Source: a virus. From it: a stretch of 27,077 nt of DNA. The notes beneath the pieces were generated by a model, which saw only the letters and a program-made list of their open reading frames with translations, had not been told where the DNA came from and did not search any database. Positions 1 to 7,149 of this stretch are shown here, piece after piece. Each line of letters starts with the position of its first letter. Within the stretch, counting starts at the first letter, position 1. The translations under genes were made by a program, and so were the position numbers. Where the stretch lies: positions 1-27,077 of IMG/VR virus record IMGVR_UViG_3300021075_000206; one strand, 5' to 3'.

Positions 1-516
1 GGTATAGATATCGAAGATAACTCTTATTATAAAAGGGTAACCATAAGAACAAAGAATTTGGGGATCTCTTTAAGGGATGAAGTTGTTGGAACTGAGATTG
101 GAACAAAAAGGCAGTTTATTGTAAAAAAAGGTCAATTTCTTTTATCTAAAATAGATGCTAGTAATGGTGCGTTTGGTATAGTACCTCAAACAGTAGATGA
201 TGCAATCATTACAGGTAATTTTTGGACATATGAAATAGACGAGAACATTATTGAACCTAAATATCTGAATCTTTTAGTTTCATTACCAGAGTTTATTGAT
301 ATATGCAAGCGATCAAGTTCGGGGACAACTAACAGACGTTATTTGGATGAAGCTAAATTCCTTGATTTTGAAATTCAATTACCAGTTTTGTCAGTTCAAA
401 AAGACATTGTTAATTACTACCTTGAAAAAGAAATAGCAATTGACTCTATGCACAAAAGTATCGCTGACCTTAAAAAAGTAGTTCTTTTTAATCCTATTGT
501 AATATCGTTAGATTAA
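1..516 (+). CDS. hsdS: Type I restriction specificity subunit (HsdS), 3' part
   Basis: The reading frame is open from the first base of the window, so this is the C-terminal part of a protein that begins upstream. The visible 171 residues look like a target recognition domain of an HsdS subunit. They contain a GQFLLSKID segment followed by a small-residue SNGAFGIVP loop, the RSSSGTTNRRYL stretch, and a terminal FEIQLPVLSVQKDIV segment leading into a helix (conserved S-subunit repeat). HsdS supplies DNA sequence specificity to HsdM and HsdR in type I restriction-modification. HsdM and HsdR are not in this window. The next genes (DUF4357, McrBC) suggest a restriction island. The end may be altered, because the sequence after the stop has coding character in other frames. 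The family call is fairly sure; completeness cannot be judged. Confidence 0.75.
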   Translation, partial: GIDIEDNSYYKRVTIRTKNLGISLRDEVVGTEIGTKRQFIVKKGQFLLSKIDASNGAFGIVPQTVDDAIITGNFWTYEIDENIIEPKYLNLLVSLPEFIDICKRSSSGTTNRRYLDEAKFLDFEIQLPVLSVQKDIVNYYLEKEIAIDSMHKSIADLKKVVLFNPIVISLD

Positions 517-657
517 AAACCTTTGAGAATCAGTGGGATTTAACACTTTTATTGAAAAATTGAAAGCACTTGTACCAAAAGTTGATTATATATTGCTACA
601 CTTTAAGAATGAACTGGATACATATAGTTAGATGTCATTATAAGGGGAGGATATGAT
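517..657 (+). other. Possible decayed coding remnant after hsdS
   Basis: This interval between hsdS and the DUF4357 gene has no intact gene. Around 522-630 two overlapping forward frames read like protein. One gives FENQWDLTLLLKN and then stops. The other gives LKALVPKVDYILLHFKNEL and ends at a TAG near 630. A single base change would join them. This looks like a frameshifted fragment, but without a homologue it is only an inference. Confidence 0.25.
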
Positions 658-966
658 ATGAAAGTATATTTAGAAGGAATTAAGAGTGGCATTAAAGCAG
701 TTGGTATGTACAACGTAGAAACAAAAGAGCTAATCGTATTAAAAGGTTCAGTTGTCTCTGAAACAGTTTCATTTTCAGAGACCTTTCGAGGTATAAGTAG
801 AATAGTCAAAAAGAGACAAGAAAATGTAACAGATAGAATAGTGATGAAAAATGTGTTATTCAAGAGTTCCTCAACTGCTGCTAATTTCATAACTGGTTGT
901 AGCACAAATGGATTGACTGCATGGAAAACTGAATTAGGTTTAAAATTAAGAGAAGTTATAAAATAA
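658..966 (+). CDS. DUF4357 domain protein
   Basis: This 102-residue protein starts at an ATG preceded by a GGGGAGG ribosome binding site. The C-terminal half (about residues 62-95) has the DUF4357 signature: a small-residue run SSSTAANFITG followed by NGLTAWKT. DUF4357 is usually found at the C-terminus of GIY-YIG nucleases or standalone next to restriction-modification genes, and its biochemical role is not known. Here it stands alone. The N-terminal half (KVYLEGIKSGIKAVGMYN) has no recognised motif. Its position between hsdS and mcrBC fits an accessory role in a restriction island. I am fairly sure of the family and have no basis for a function. Confidence 0.65.
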   Translation: MKVYLEGIKSGIKAVGMYNVETKELIVLKGSVVSETVSFSETFRGISRIVKKRQENVTDRIVMKNVLFKSSSTAANFITGCSTNGLTAWKTELGLKLREVIK

Positions 967-1294
967 ACAACCTAGAACAGATATAATTATTATTAGTTAA
1001 AAGTGAGTGTTGTATTTGTCCAGTTTATTCATTATTGTTAATGGATTTGATATCAGAAAATGGGCAAAATGAGTTACTTTGACGAAAGATGCGGTTGTGA
1101 AGTTGCGGGAGTTGTTGGGAAAAGAAGTATACGGATTAATGTGGCATGAAAAAAATCAAACTTTTTGTGAGATTAAAACAATGAAGTAGTTTTTTTAGGA
1201 TAATTAATTTGAGTTTCGATTCCAGATGGGGGATTAACATAGATGAGTTTTTGAAAGAATACGATGTAGAAATATATTAGGGGGATGAAGTCAC
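967..1294 (+). other. Intergenic stretch with short open frames, probable gene debris
   Basis: No intact gene of normal size is visible. A TTG-started frame at 1079-1189 encodes 36 residues (it includes KLRELLGKEVYGLMWHEKN). A different frame ending at a TAG at 1278-1280 reads SRWGINIDEFLKEYDVEIY. Both look protein-like but lie in different frames without clear ribosome binding sites, which suggests the remains of one eroded gene. The mcrB ribosome binding site (GGGGGATG, about 1280-1287) lies at the right edge. I see no convincing promoter or terminator. Confidence 0.3.
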
Positions 1295-3796
1295 ATGGAT
1301 GCAAAGCAATATGATTGGGTAGGTTTCTACAAGGAGTTTTCTCATCTTTTGTTAGCTTATAAAAACAATAGGAAGGCACTCATTGATAAGGTCAAGAGAA
1401 TCTATAGCAATACTGGTATTAATCTGCCGACGTTGGAGAAAGATAATAAGATCGTTGACATAGACCCGTTTACGGTGTTTGGGCTGTTCAACAAAAGCTC
1501 CATGAAAGAAACAAACCGTCTGAAAATCATCTCGGAAGTAGCAGTAGAGTTTGGAGTTCGAATAGCTATCCCTACGTCTTTTGACAGTATTCCTGTGTTA
1601 AATAATCAAAATGCCACTTTTTACTATTTCGCAGAAGATCGTGCAGAGCACGATATTGAAGACTTGTGGGACCTGTTTGAAGCCGCTTTGAAGTATGCTG
1701 ATAATCCTTCGGCAGAAAACCGGAAAGTTCTCTCGAAGTATTTTGACCTCGCCATCAATAAAAAAGGCAATGGTAATAGTAAAATCACGATGGGGCTTTA
1801 TTGGATAGCTCCTAATTCTTTCCTCAATCTGGACCAACGTAACACTTGGTATATATACGAATCAATGAAAATTCCGGCAGAAGTCGTCGCATCTTTGCCG
1901 GATATTGAACCCAAAATAAAGGCCAAGAAGTATTTTGACACAGTTGAAAAGCTTCGCAGTTACCTTAGCAGCAGCGTGAGTAGTTTAAAGGACTTCAAAG
2001 AGCTGTCATTTGAAGCCTGGAGATATTCGGTGGAAGTGAATCAGGAAAAGAAAACCGAAAAAATAAGAGCCTCAAATGCGGCGTTTTTGAAGTGGTTTAA
2101 ACCTTTAGTTCAGGCGTTACGTGATCTTGATGGATCAGCAACACCCCAAGATACCCGCGATAAAATCATCGAAAATGAACAACTTGCAGAGGAAGTGACA
2201 CGCGAAACCAGAGGGAAAAACAATTTAAATAGGTTTGAAAACGAGGTGTCGTTTGCACGCAATTATCTTGTTTACGGAGGTTATATAGATAATGCAACAT
2301 ATGGAATATGGAAGTTGACTGAAGAAGGTTGGAAAGTCGATATGACAGAAAGTCTCGCATCTGAAATATTCAAGAAAGGTGTTAAGGCCACTCGTGATGA
2401 TAAAGGAGCTGGCCTTGCTGACGAAGACGTAGACACTGTTCATTATTGGATCTATTCGCCGGGCGACGGTGCTATTAAGTGGGAAGACTTTTATCGGCAA
2501 AACATAATGGGAATCGGTTGGAGCGAGATTGGTGATTTAACGCAATATGCCAGCAAAGATGATATGAAGACTGCCATGAAAGAGATATATGACCCATCGC
2601 GGCCTTATAAAAATGCAGCACATGCCACGTGGCAGTTCGTACATGATCTGAAGCCAGGCGACATAGTCTTTGTAAAGAAAGGCATGCATCAGCTTGTTGG
2701 TCGAGGTGTAGTATCATCGGACTATTTTTTTGATTCAACCATTGATATAGAGTATGCCAATCTGCGAAAGATGAACTGGACTGATAATTGTTTAGAACAG
2801 CCAAAGGACCATCCGGGGCAGGCTGTAATGAAAACCTTGACGGATATTACTCCGTATACAGATTACGTTGAGAAATTATGCGCCTTATTTGATAAAGATG
2901 AAGATACCGATGACGACGAGATACCCGAGGTTTCATATCCACTTTATGACACAGAAAAGTTTCTTGATGAAGTGTATATGGATGAGGACAGTTATAATAC
3001 TCTTGTTGGACTTGTTAGGACGAAGAAAAATGTTATTCTTCAGGGCGCTCCAGGTGTTGGTAAAACATATGCTGCCAAGCGTTTAGCATACTCTATGATG
3101 GGGGTTAAAAATCAGGAACGTGTGATGATGATCCAGTTTCACCAAAGTTACAGTTACGAAGATTTTATTGAAGGGTTTCGTCCTTCTGCTGTCGGAGATG
3201 GATTTGAAATTAAGAAGGGCTCCTTCTATAACTTTTGCAAGAAAGCAGCCGATGACCTTGAGCATGAATACTTCTTTATTATTGATGAGATTAACAGAGG
3301 AAACCTGAGTAAAATATTTGGGGAACTTCTTATGCTTATTGAGAACGATAAACGCGGAAATGCGCTGCAACTTCTGTATTCTGATGAGAAGTTCTCAGTA
3401 CCGAAGAATTTATTTATTATTGGCATGATGAACACAGCAGATAGAAGTTTAGCCATGCTTGACTACGCACTTCGCAGGCGTTTTGCTTTCTATGAAATGC
3501 GACCAGGATTTGAATCTGATGGTTTCAGAGAATACCGCATGGGTTTGAAGAGTGAGAAATTCGATAATCTCATCGATTGTGTTGAAAATCTGAACGGAAT
3601 CATTATAGCTGATGAATCTCTCGGTGAGGGGTTCTGCATAGGGCACAGCTACTTCTGTGAACTGGATGAAATTACACCTTCTGTGCTTTCAAATATAGTT
3701 GAGTATGAGCTTATCCCGCTATTAAAGGAGTACTGGTTTGACGAACCACTGAAAACCAAAGACTGGACAAACTATTTAAGGAGTGCTATTAAGTGA
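1295..3796 (+). CDS. mcrB: McrB-type GTPase subunit of modification-dependent restriction
   Basis: This 833-residue protein is the predicted motor and DNA-recognition subunit of a McrBC system, which cuts DNA carrying modified cytosines after GTP-driven translocation. The C-terminal half is an AAA+ domain of the McrB clade. It has a Walker A motif GAPGVGKT at about 584-591, a Walker B with the McrB signature FFIIDEINRGN at about 659-669, and a sensor-type NTADRSLAMLDYALRRRF stretch at about 712-729. The N-terminal half is much longer than in E. coli McrB. At about 381-475 it carries an EVE/PUA-like domain (MGIGWSEIGDL, then LKPGDIVFVKKG and GRGVV), a likely modified-base reader. The ATG is 8-12 bases after a GGGGGATG site. 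The stop overlaps the mcrC GTG start (GTGA), so the two are translationally coupled. The gene appears intact. Confidence 0.88.
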   Translation: MDAKQYDWVGFYKEFSHLLLAYKNNRKALIDKVKRIYSNTGINLPTLEKDNKIVDIDPFTVFGLFNKSSMKETNRLKIISEVAVEFGVRIAIPTSFDSIPVLNNQNATFYYFAEDRAEHDIEDLWDLFEAALKYADNPSAENRKVLSKYFDLAINKKGNGNSKITMGLYWIAPNSFLNLDQRNTWYIYESMKIPAEVVASLPDIEPKIKAKKYFDTVEKLRSYLSSSVSSLKDFKELSFEAWRYSVEVNQEKKTEKIRASNAAFLKWFKPLVQALRDLDGSATPQDTRDKIIENEQLAEEVTRETRGKNNLNRFENEVSFARNYLVYGGYIDNATYGIWKLTEEGWKVDMTESLASEIFKKGVKATRDDKGAGLADEDVDTVHYWIYSPGDGAIKWEDFYRQNIMGIGWSEIGDLTQYASKDDMKTAMKEIYDPSRPYKNAAHATWQFVHDLKPGDIVFVKKGMHQLVGRGVVSSDYFFDSTIDIEYANLRKMNWTDNCLEQPKDHPGQAVMKTLTDITPYTDYVEKLCALFDKDEDTDDDEIPEVSYPLYDTEKFLDEVYMDEDSYNTLVGLVRTKKNVILQGAPGVGKTYAAKRLAYSMMGVKNQERVMMIQFHQSYSYEDFIEGFRPSAVGDGFEIKKGSFYNFCKKAADDLEHEYFFIIDEINRGNLSKIFGELLMLIENDKRGNALQLLYSDEKFSVPKNLFIIGMMNTADRSLAMLDYALRRRFAFYEMRPGFESDGFREYRMGLKSEKFDNLIDCVENLNGIIIADESLGEGFCIGHSYFCELDEITPSVLSNIVEYELIPLLKEYWFDEPLKTKDWTNYLRSAIK

Positions 3797-4833
3797 TACC
3801 AGTACAGAATGTTTATTATATGCTGGCATATGCTTTCAAAGTATTGAATGAGCAAGCATATAATAATATATCCACAGAACAATTTAAAAACGTTGCGGAG
3901 CTATGCGCAGCCATTCTGACAAAAGGTATTTCTGTTCAACTCAAGAGAGGACTCGGGCGGGAATACATATCGGAAACGGATGTTTTATCTGCAATTCGAG
4001 GAAAGATCGATATTTCTGAATCTATGAAATCTCTGACGATGTTAAAAAAACAGTTGATTTGCGAGTATGATGATTTTTCAGTGAATTCCTATATGAATCA
4101 GGTTATCAAGACTACTGTTAAACTTTTGCTGCGTTCGGATATTTCAAAAACACGAAAAAAGGAACTGCATAAACTGTTCGCATTCTTTGGCGAAGTTGAA
4201 TTGCTGGATGTTTATAACATAAACTGGAGCTTTCAGTACAACCGTAACAATCAAACTTACCGGATGCTAATTTCAATCTGTTACTTGATCGTGAAGGGAT
4301 TGCTTCAGACTAATTCTGATGGAACAAAAAAGCTGATGGAGTTTATTGATGAACAGCGTATGTCCCGACTCTATGAGAAATTTATTCTTGAATATTTCAG
4401 GAGAGAACATCCAAAGATATTAGCTAATGCATCTCAGATTCCATGGCAGTTAGATGATGATATGAATCATATGCTTCCAGTTATGCAAACCGATATCACG
4501 CTTACGAAAGATGAGAAGACGCTGATAATCGATGCAAAGTATTATTCTAATACGATGCAGACTCAGTACGATGTGCATACACTGCATTCCGGAAATCTGT
4601 ATCAGATATTTACTTATGTGAAGAACAAAGAAAGTCAGCTAAGAAGTCAGCCGCATGAGGTATCCGGCATGTTGCTCTATGCTAGAACCGATGAAGTTGC
4701 TCTGCCAAATAACACATATATGATGAGTGGCAATAGGATAAGCGTTCAGACACTGGATTTAGATTGTAATTTTGAGGAGATTGCGGCACAACTTGATGCT
4801 ATAGCATTCCGATATTTTGGATCCAGCGCCTGA
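3793..4833 (+). CDS. mcrC: McrC nuclease subunit
   Basis: This 346-residue protein is the expected partner of the upstream McrB. McrC carries the PD-(D/E)XK nuclease and stimulates the McrB GTPase. The N-terminus IPVQNVYYMLAYAFKVL is typical of the family. The nuclease core is visible at about residues 233-251: MQTDITL, then LIIDAKYY (the D...DAK pair), followed by a Q-rich helix, YQIFTYVKNKE, that fits the third catalytic element. The GTG start overlaps the mcrB stop. The length is normal for McrC. No further gene follows in the same operon, because an AT-rich gap of about 290 bases comes next. I am confident of the family. The exact modified substrate is not readable from sequence. Confidence 0.87.
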   Translation: MIPVQNVYYMLAYAFKVLNEQAYNNISTEQFKNVAELCAAILTKGISVQLKRGLGREYISETDVLSAIRGKIDISESMKSLTMLKKQLICEYDDFSVNSYMNQVIKTTVKLLLRSDISKTRKKELHKLFAFFGEVELLDVYNINWSFQYNRNNQTYRMLISICYLIVKGLLQTNSDGTKKLMEFIDEQRMSRLYEKFILEYFRREHPKILANASQIPWQLDDDMNHMLPVMQTDITLTKDEKTLIIDAKYYSNTMQTQYDVHTLHSGNLYQIFTYVKNKESQLRSQPHEVSGMLLYARTDEVALPNNTYMMSGNRISVQTLDLDCNFEEIAAQLDAIAFRYFGSSA

Positions 4834-5014
4834 ATCTTTTTATTTTGACCACACTTTTTATTATTTTGGTAAACTAATTCAGTAACGAACTAGTAGCAAG
4901 TGGCAACTTTTATAATTTCATTCACAATTTATTTCATATTATTAAACAATATCACAAAGAGTATTAATTAATTTTCAAATTCGTTAAATTAGAATCCATA
5001 CTGTTTAAGCATTG

Positions 5015-5048
5015 ATAAAAATTAAAATTACATAAAAATTAAAATTAC
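5015..5048 (+). repeat. Perfect tandem 17-bp AT-rich repeat (UP-element-like)
   Basis: Two exact adjacent copies of ATAAAAATTAAAATTAC occupy 5015-5031 and 5032-5048. They end two bases before the -35 box of the promoter at 5051. Phased A/T tracts directly upstream of -35 act as UP elements for the RNA polymerase alpha subunit, so a promoter-boosting role is likely. An operator role is also possible. Confidence 0.6.
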
Positions 5049-5050
5049 TA

Positions 5051-5079
5051 TTGACACCGAATGTGTTTATACTTATAAT
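5051..5079 (+). promoter_or_regulatory. Consensus sigma-A promoter of the XRE/ImmA operon
   Basis: TTGACA at 5051-5056 and TATAAT at 5074-5079 are separated by exactly 17 bases, a perfect housekeeping promoter. It lies about 40 bases before the XRE gene and directly after the tandem A/T repeat. The start of the 23-bp element at 5078-5100 overlaps the -10 box, so a protein bound there would block transcription. Confidence 0.85.
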
Positions 5080-5100
5080 GTTAACAAAGATGCATACATA
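5078..5100 (+). promoter_or_regulatory. Operator-like 23-bp element, copy 1
   Basis: This 23-bp sequence begins ATGTTAAC and ends TACATA. It matches 6324-6346 at 20 of 23 positions. It overlaps the -10 box of the XRE promoter and covers the expected transcription start, which is the position of a repressor operator. The XRE protein encoded just downstream is the obvious candidate ligand. Confidence 0.5.
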
Positions 5101-5120
5101 AAGGCGGTGGTTGTTTTTAG

Positions 5121-5492
5121 ATGGATCCAAACATAACATTTGGTGAATACATAAAAAATAAGCGTGAAGCTTTAGGGGAATCGATTAGAGGACTTTCAGT
5201 TAAATTAGGAATGACCGCAGCATACTTGAGTGATATCGAAAAGGGAAATAGAGTTGCCCCAGAAAAGTTTCTTTCAAGAATTGCAGAACATCTCAAAATT
5301 AAAGCAGACGAGATTGACTGTTTTTATGATTTAGCCGGAAAAAGTCGCAAGAATAATTATCCTGACTTAACTGACTATATTGGACACACAGAAATTGCTA
5401 GAATTGCTCTTAGAAGGGCGCGTGATTTTAATATTTCAAAAGAAGAATGGCAGATATTTATTGATGGTATGAAAAAACAAAAAGACGATTAA
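5121..5492 (+). CDS. XRE-family transcriptional regulator (phage repressor type)
   Basis: This 123-residue protein has an N-terminal helix-turn-helix of the XRE/Cro-CI class: about residues 6-60, with GEYIKNKREALGESIRGLS, then MTAAYLSDIEKGNR as turn and recognition helix. The C-terminal half is a short helical tail without a recognised effector domain. It is followed after 13 bases by an ImmA/IrrE metalloprotease gene. This pairing is known from ICEBs1 (ImmR/ImmA) and many prophages, where the protease removes the repressor on induction. A consensus promoter precedes it and a candidate operator overlaps that promoter, which suggests autoregulation. The ribosome binding site is AAGGCGGTGG. The role as lysogeny repressor is inferred from context. 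Confidence 0.85.
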   Translation: MDPNITFGEYIKNKREALGESIRGLSVKLGMTAAYLSDIEKGNRVAPEKFLSRIAEHLKIKADEIDCFYDLAGKSRKNNYPDLTDYIGHTEIARIALRRARDFNISKEEWQIFIDGMKKQKDD

Positions 5493-5505
5493 GAGAAGGG
5501 GTGAC

Positions 5506-6261
5506 ATGATGCAATTAGACTATCCTCAGACGAAAAATGGGATGTATGAGCTCAGTAGAGACCAAATGGACGACATTGCTACAAAGATTTTAGGAAAATT
5601 TGCACCAGACGTATTAACATACCCACAACCCGTGAATATAGAACATTTAGCTGAGGAAAGTTTCTGCTTGAATGTCGAAAATAAGATATTATCTATAGAC
5701 AACAAAGTACTTGGAGCAACGGCATTTGCTGATGATTGTATTGTGATTATAGACCTTTTGATTGGACCAATTCTAACTGAAATTAACGAAGGAACTGTAT
5801 TTATTAATCAAGGGCTTTTAGGAATGTCAGAGCGTGCGAGAAGAAGATTTACCCTTGCCCATGAAGTAGCACATTGGGTGCTTCACCGCTCATATCACTC
5901 ACCATTCAATCAAAGATTTCATTTTCGTAAAGAATATCAAAACTTTATTGCTTGTCGTGCAACACGAGTTGAATGTGCGAATCATGATAGAAATACGGTT
6001 TATGGTTTGGAAGAATGGCAAGCGGATAGTTTGGCTGCGTCTCTATTAATGCCGATTGAACTTTTTAAGGAAATTGCTCGGATAGTTTTTTATGAATACT
6101 TTGGTAGTAGTATTTATTCTGAAATAAAATATACGCACACTTTGTCTGAAGCGATTGGAAAAATTGCAAAAGTATTTATGGTATCAAAAAAAGCAACTGA
6201 AATCAGATTAAAGCACCTTGGTTTTATTGAACGAACGAATTCAGGAAGTTTTGCTTTTTAA
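5506..6261 (+). CDS. ImmA/IrrE-family zinc metallopeptidase
   Basis: This 251-residue protein has the zinc-protease motif HEVAHW at about residues 119-124, preceded by RRRFTLA, with a probable third ligand in EEWQADSLAASLLMP at about 170-184. This is the ImmA/IrrE (COG2856) arrangement. Such proteins cleave a partner XRE repressor to release prophage or ICE genes after DNA damage. The gene lies immediately after a XRE gene, which supports that function. It has two adjacent ATG codons (5506 and 5509) behind a GAAGGGG site, and I take the first. The C-terminal region (SEAIGKIAKVFMVSKKATEIRLKHLGF) resembles the small helical tail of the family. The family is sure; the specific substrate is inferred. 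Confidence 0.88.
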   Translation: MMQLDYPQTKNGMYELSRDQMDDIATKILGKFAPDVLTYPQPVNIEHLAEESFCLNVENKILSIDNKVLGATAFADDCIVIIDLLIGPILTEINEGTVFINQGLLGMSERARRRFTLAHEVAHWVLHRSYHSPFNQRFHFRKEYQNFIACRATRVECANHDRNTVYGLEEWQADSLAASLLMPIELFKEIARIVFYEYFGSSIYSEIKYTHTLSEAIGKIAKVFMVSKKATEIRLKHLGFIERTNSGSFAF

Positions 6262-6323
6262 TTTAAACAAATAGCGGTGGGTTATAAGGTTAACTACTTA
6301 ACTCATCGCACTTTTATCACTTT

Positions 6324-6346
6324 ATGTTAACTAAAATGCTTACATA
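6324..6346 (+). promoter_or_regulatory. Operator-like 23-bp element, copy 2
   Basis: This is the second copy of the element at 5078-5100, with 20 of 23 positions identical, placed 19 bases before the start of the small zinc-ribbon gene. Upstream, at 6289-6302, lies a dyad GTTAA-CTAC-TTAAC. No strong -35/-10 pair is visible here: the best is TTAACT (6298) with TATGTT (6323) at 19-base spacing. This copy may mark a second promoter controlled by the same regulator. Confidence 0.45.
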
Positions 6347-6364
6347 GAAACAAAGGAGGTAATT

Positions 6365-6532
6365 ATGGTAAAGAAACTGAAATGTCCAATTTGTGGTTTT
6401 CGAGTAATCGACTCAGAAAGCGAGGTGAAAACGGAGTTGCGTGTAATCAAGGATTCTGAAGAATGGAAGCCTGATTACCTTGGAAAGTGTAGGAGTTGTA
6501 AGCAAGAGATTGGTCTTAAAAAATTAAATTAA
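6365..6532 (+). CDS. Small zinc-ribbon protein
   Basis: This 55-residue protein starts at an ATG with a near-perfect AAAGGAGGT ribosome binding site six bases upstream, which makes expression likely. It contains two CxxC pairs: CPIC at residues 7-10 and CRSC at 42-45. This is the layout of a minimal zinc ribbon, a fold used for nucleic-acid or protein binding. It is the first gene after the XRE/ImmA operon and shares a 23-bp upstream element with it, so it may be a Cro-like or anti-repressor component of the switch. That role is inferred from position. No close family is recognised. Confidence 0.7.
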   Translation: MVKKLKCPICGFRVIDSESEVKTELRVIKDSEEWKPDYLGKCRSCKQEIGLKKLN

Positions 6533-6536
6533 CAAA

Positions 6537-6654
6537 GGTATTTTAATACCCAGAGCACGTTGCGAATGCGACAGCGAGCCTGACAAGTAGCTTTTTAGCT
6601 ATGCGTTAGGCTCGCTTTATTTGTGACCTAAAATTTTACTTGTCAGGCTCTTTT
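6537..6654 (+). ncRNA. Structured leader with mutually exclusive hairpins
   Basis: This 147-base gap between the zinc-ribbon gene and the sigma-like gene is rich in dyads. Bases 6573-6581 pair perfectly with 6608-6616 (9 bp), enclosing an inner stem 6588-6592/6597-6601 with a T4 loop. The same strand 6576-6588 is also perfectly complementary over 13 bp to 6638-6650, which is followed by TTTT. The two pairings cannot form together, as in an attenuator or RNA switch. A small GGTAT/ATACC hairpin lies at 6537-6550. I do not recognise a named RNA family. Confidence 0.5.
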
Positions 6655-6679
6655 CAAATTACGAGAGGAGTCAAAGACA

Positions 6680-7072
6680 ATGAAAATTAAGTATGAGTAT
6701 TCAAAGAACGAAGTAGTCGAAATTGAAGTGGATGAGGGCTTGGGAGCAGTCATCCTGGAGCTGGATAGGCAAGAATATAACGTTAATCAAAAAGAAACGC
6801 GCCGCCATGTACTTTTTAGTGCTTTACCGTATGAGGGTGAACTTTTAGCTAGTGACTTTAATCTTGAAGCGCAGTTCATCATATCATTTGAGAACGAAAA
6901 ATTAATCAATTGCATTAGTCAGCTGTTGCCAAAGCAGCAGGAACTCCTGAAAAAAGTCTATTTTGATGGCATTTCTGCTTCTGAAATTGCTCGGCAGGAA
7001 GGAGTTAATAAATCGTCAGTTCACAAACGACTGCAGCGGATAATTGAACAATTAAAAAAATCTTTAACATAG
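6680..7072 (+). CDS. Sigma-70 region 4-like DNA-binding regulator
   Basis: This 130-residue protein has a C-terminal domain (about residues 75-128) resembling sigma-70 region 4: LINCISQLLPKQQELLKKVYFDGISASEIARQEGVNKSSVHKRLQRIIEQLKK, read here as motif segments. The helix-turn-helix is at about 98-118. There is no region 2, so it cannot act as a full sigma factor. Such proteins are common as phage regulators in Firmicutes. The N-terminal part resembles a small beta-rich domain of unknown role. A GAGAGGAG ribosome binding site precedes the ATG. The unusual dyad-rich leader at 6537-6654 suggests control at the RNA level. It probably regulates the early or replication genes that follow. Confidence 0.7.
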   Translation: MKIKYEYSKNEVVEIEVDEGLGAVILELDRQEYNVNQKETRRHVLFSALPYEGELLASDFNLEAQFIISFENEKLINCISQLLPKQQELLKKVYFDGISASEIARQEGVNKSSVHKRLQRIIEQLKKSLT

Positions 7073-7080
7073 GGGGGGCA

Positions 7081-7122
7081 ACTTTTGTCTTTCCCGTGAC
7101 CTAACAGTGAAGGACAAAAAGT
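7081..7122 (+). repeat. Long inverted repeat between regulator and replication operon
   Basis: ACTTTTGTCTTTC at 7081-7093 is almost fully complementary to 7109-7122 (GAAGGACAAAAAGT, one G-T pair and one bulge), with a 15-base loop. It directly follows a G7 run after the sigma-like gene stop. There is no T-tract after the stem, so a simple terminator is unlikely. It could be an operator or an mRNA-processing hairpin. Confidence 0.5.
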
Positions 7123-7149
7123 TTACCTTCAGAAGGTGGTGAAAAAGGA

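Larger units (their letters stand above)
4834..5120 (+). other. AT-rich gap: probable chromosome-prophage boundary and leader
   Basis: This gene-free stretch separates the McrBC operon from the phage-type regulatory genes. It holds a perfect tandem 17-bp repeat (5015-5031 and 5032-5048), a consensus promoter (5051-5079) and the ribosome binding site AAGGCGGTGG of the next gene. The left prophage end should lie between 4834 and about 5015, because the genes before it are host-type defence genes and those after it are phage-type. I cannot mark the attachment core without the other prophage end. Confidence 0.4.

Noticed and set aside
603-905. Antisense open frame opposite the DUF4357 gene
   Set aside because: It is the complement of a gene with a clear domain and ribosome binding site; the antisense frame has neither.
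4834-5120. Integrase or recombinase gene at the prophage left end
   Set aside because: No open frame of adequate size exists on either strand in this gap.
6537-6654. Known riboswitch or self-cleaving ribozyme
   Set aside because: I compared it with the hammerhead and twister cores I can recall and found no match, so I report only structure.
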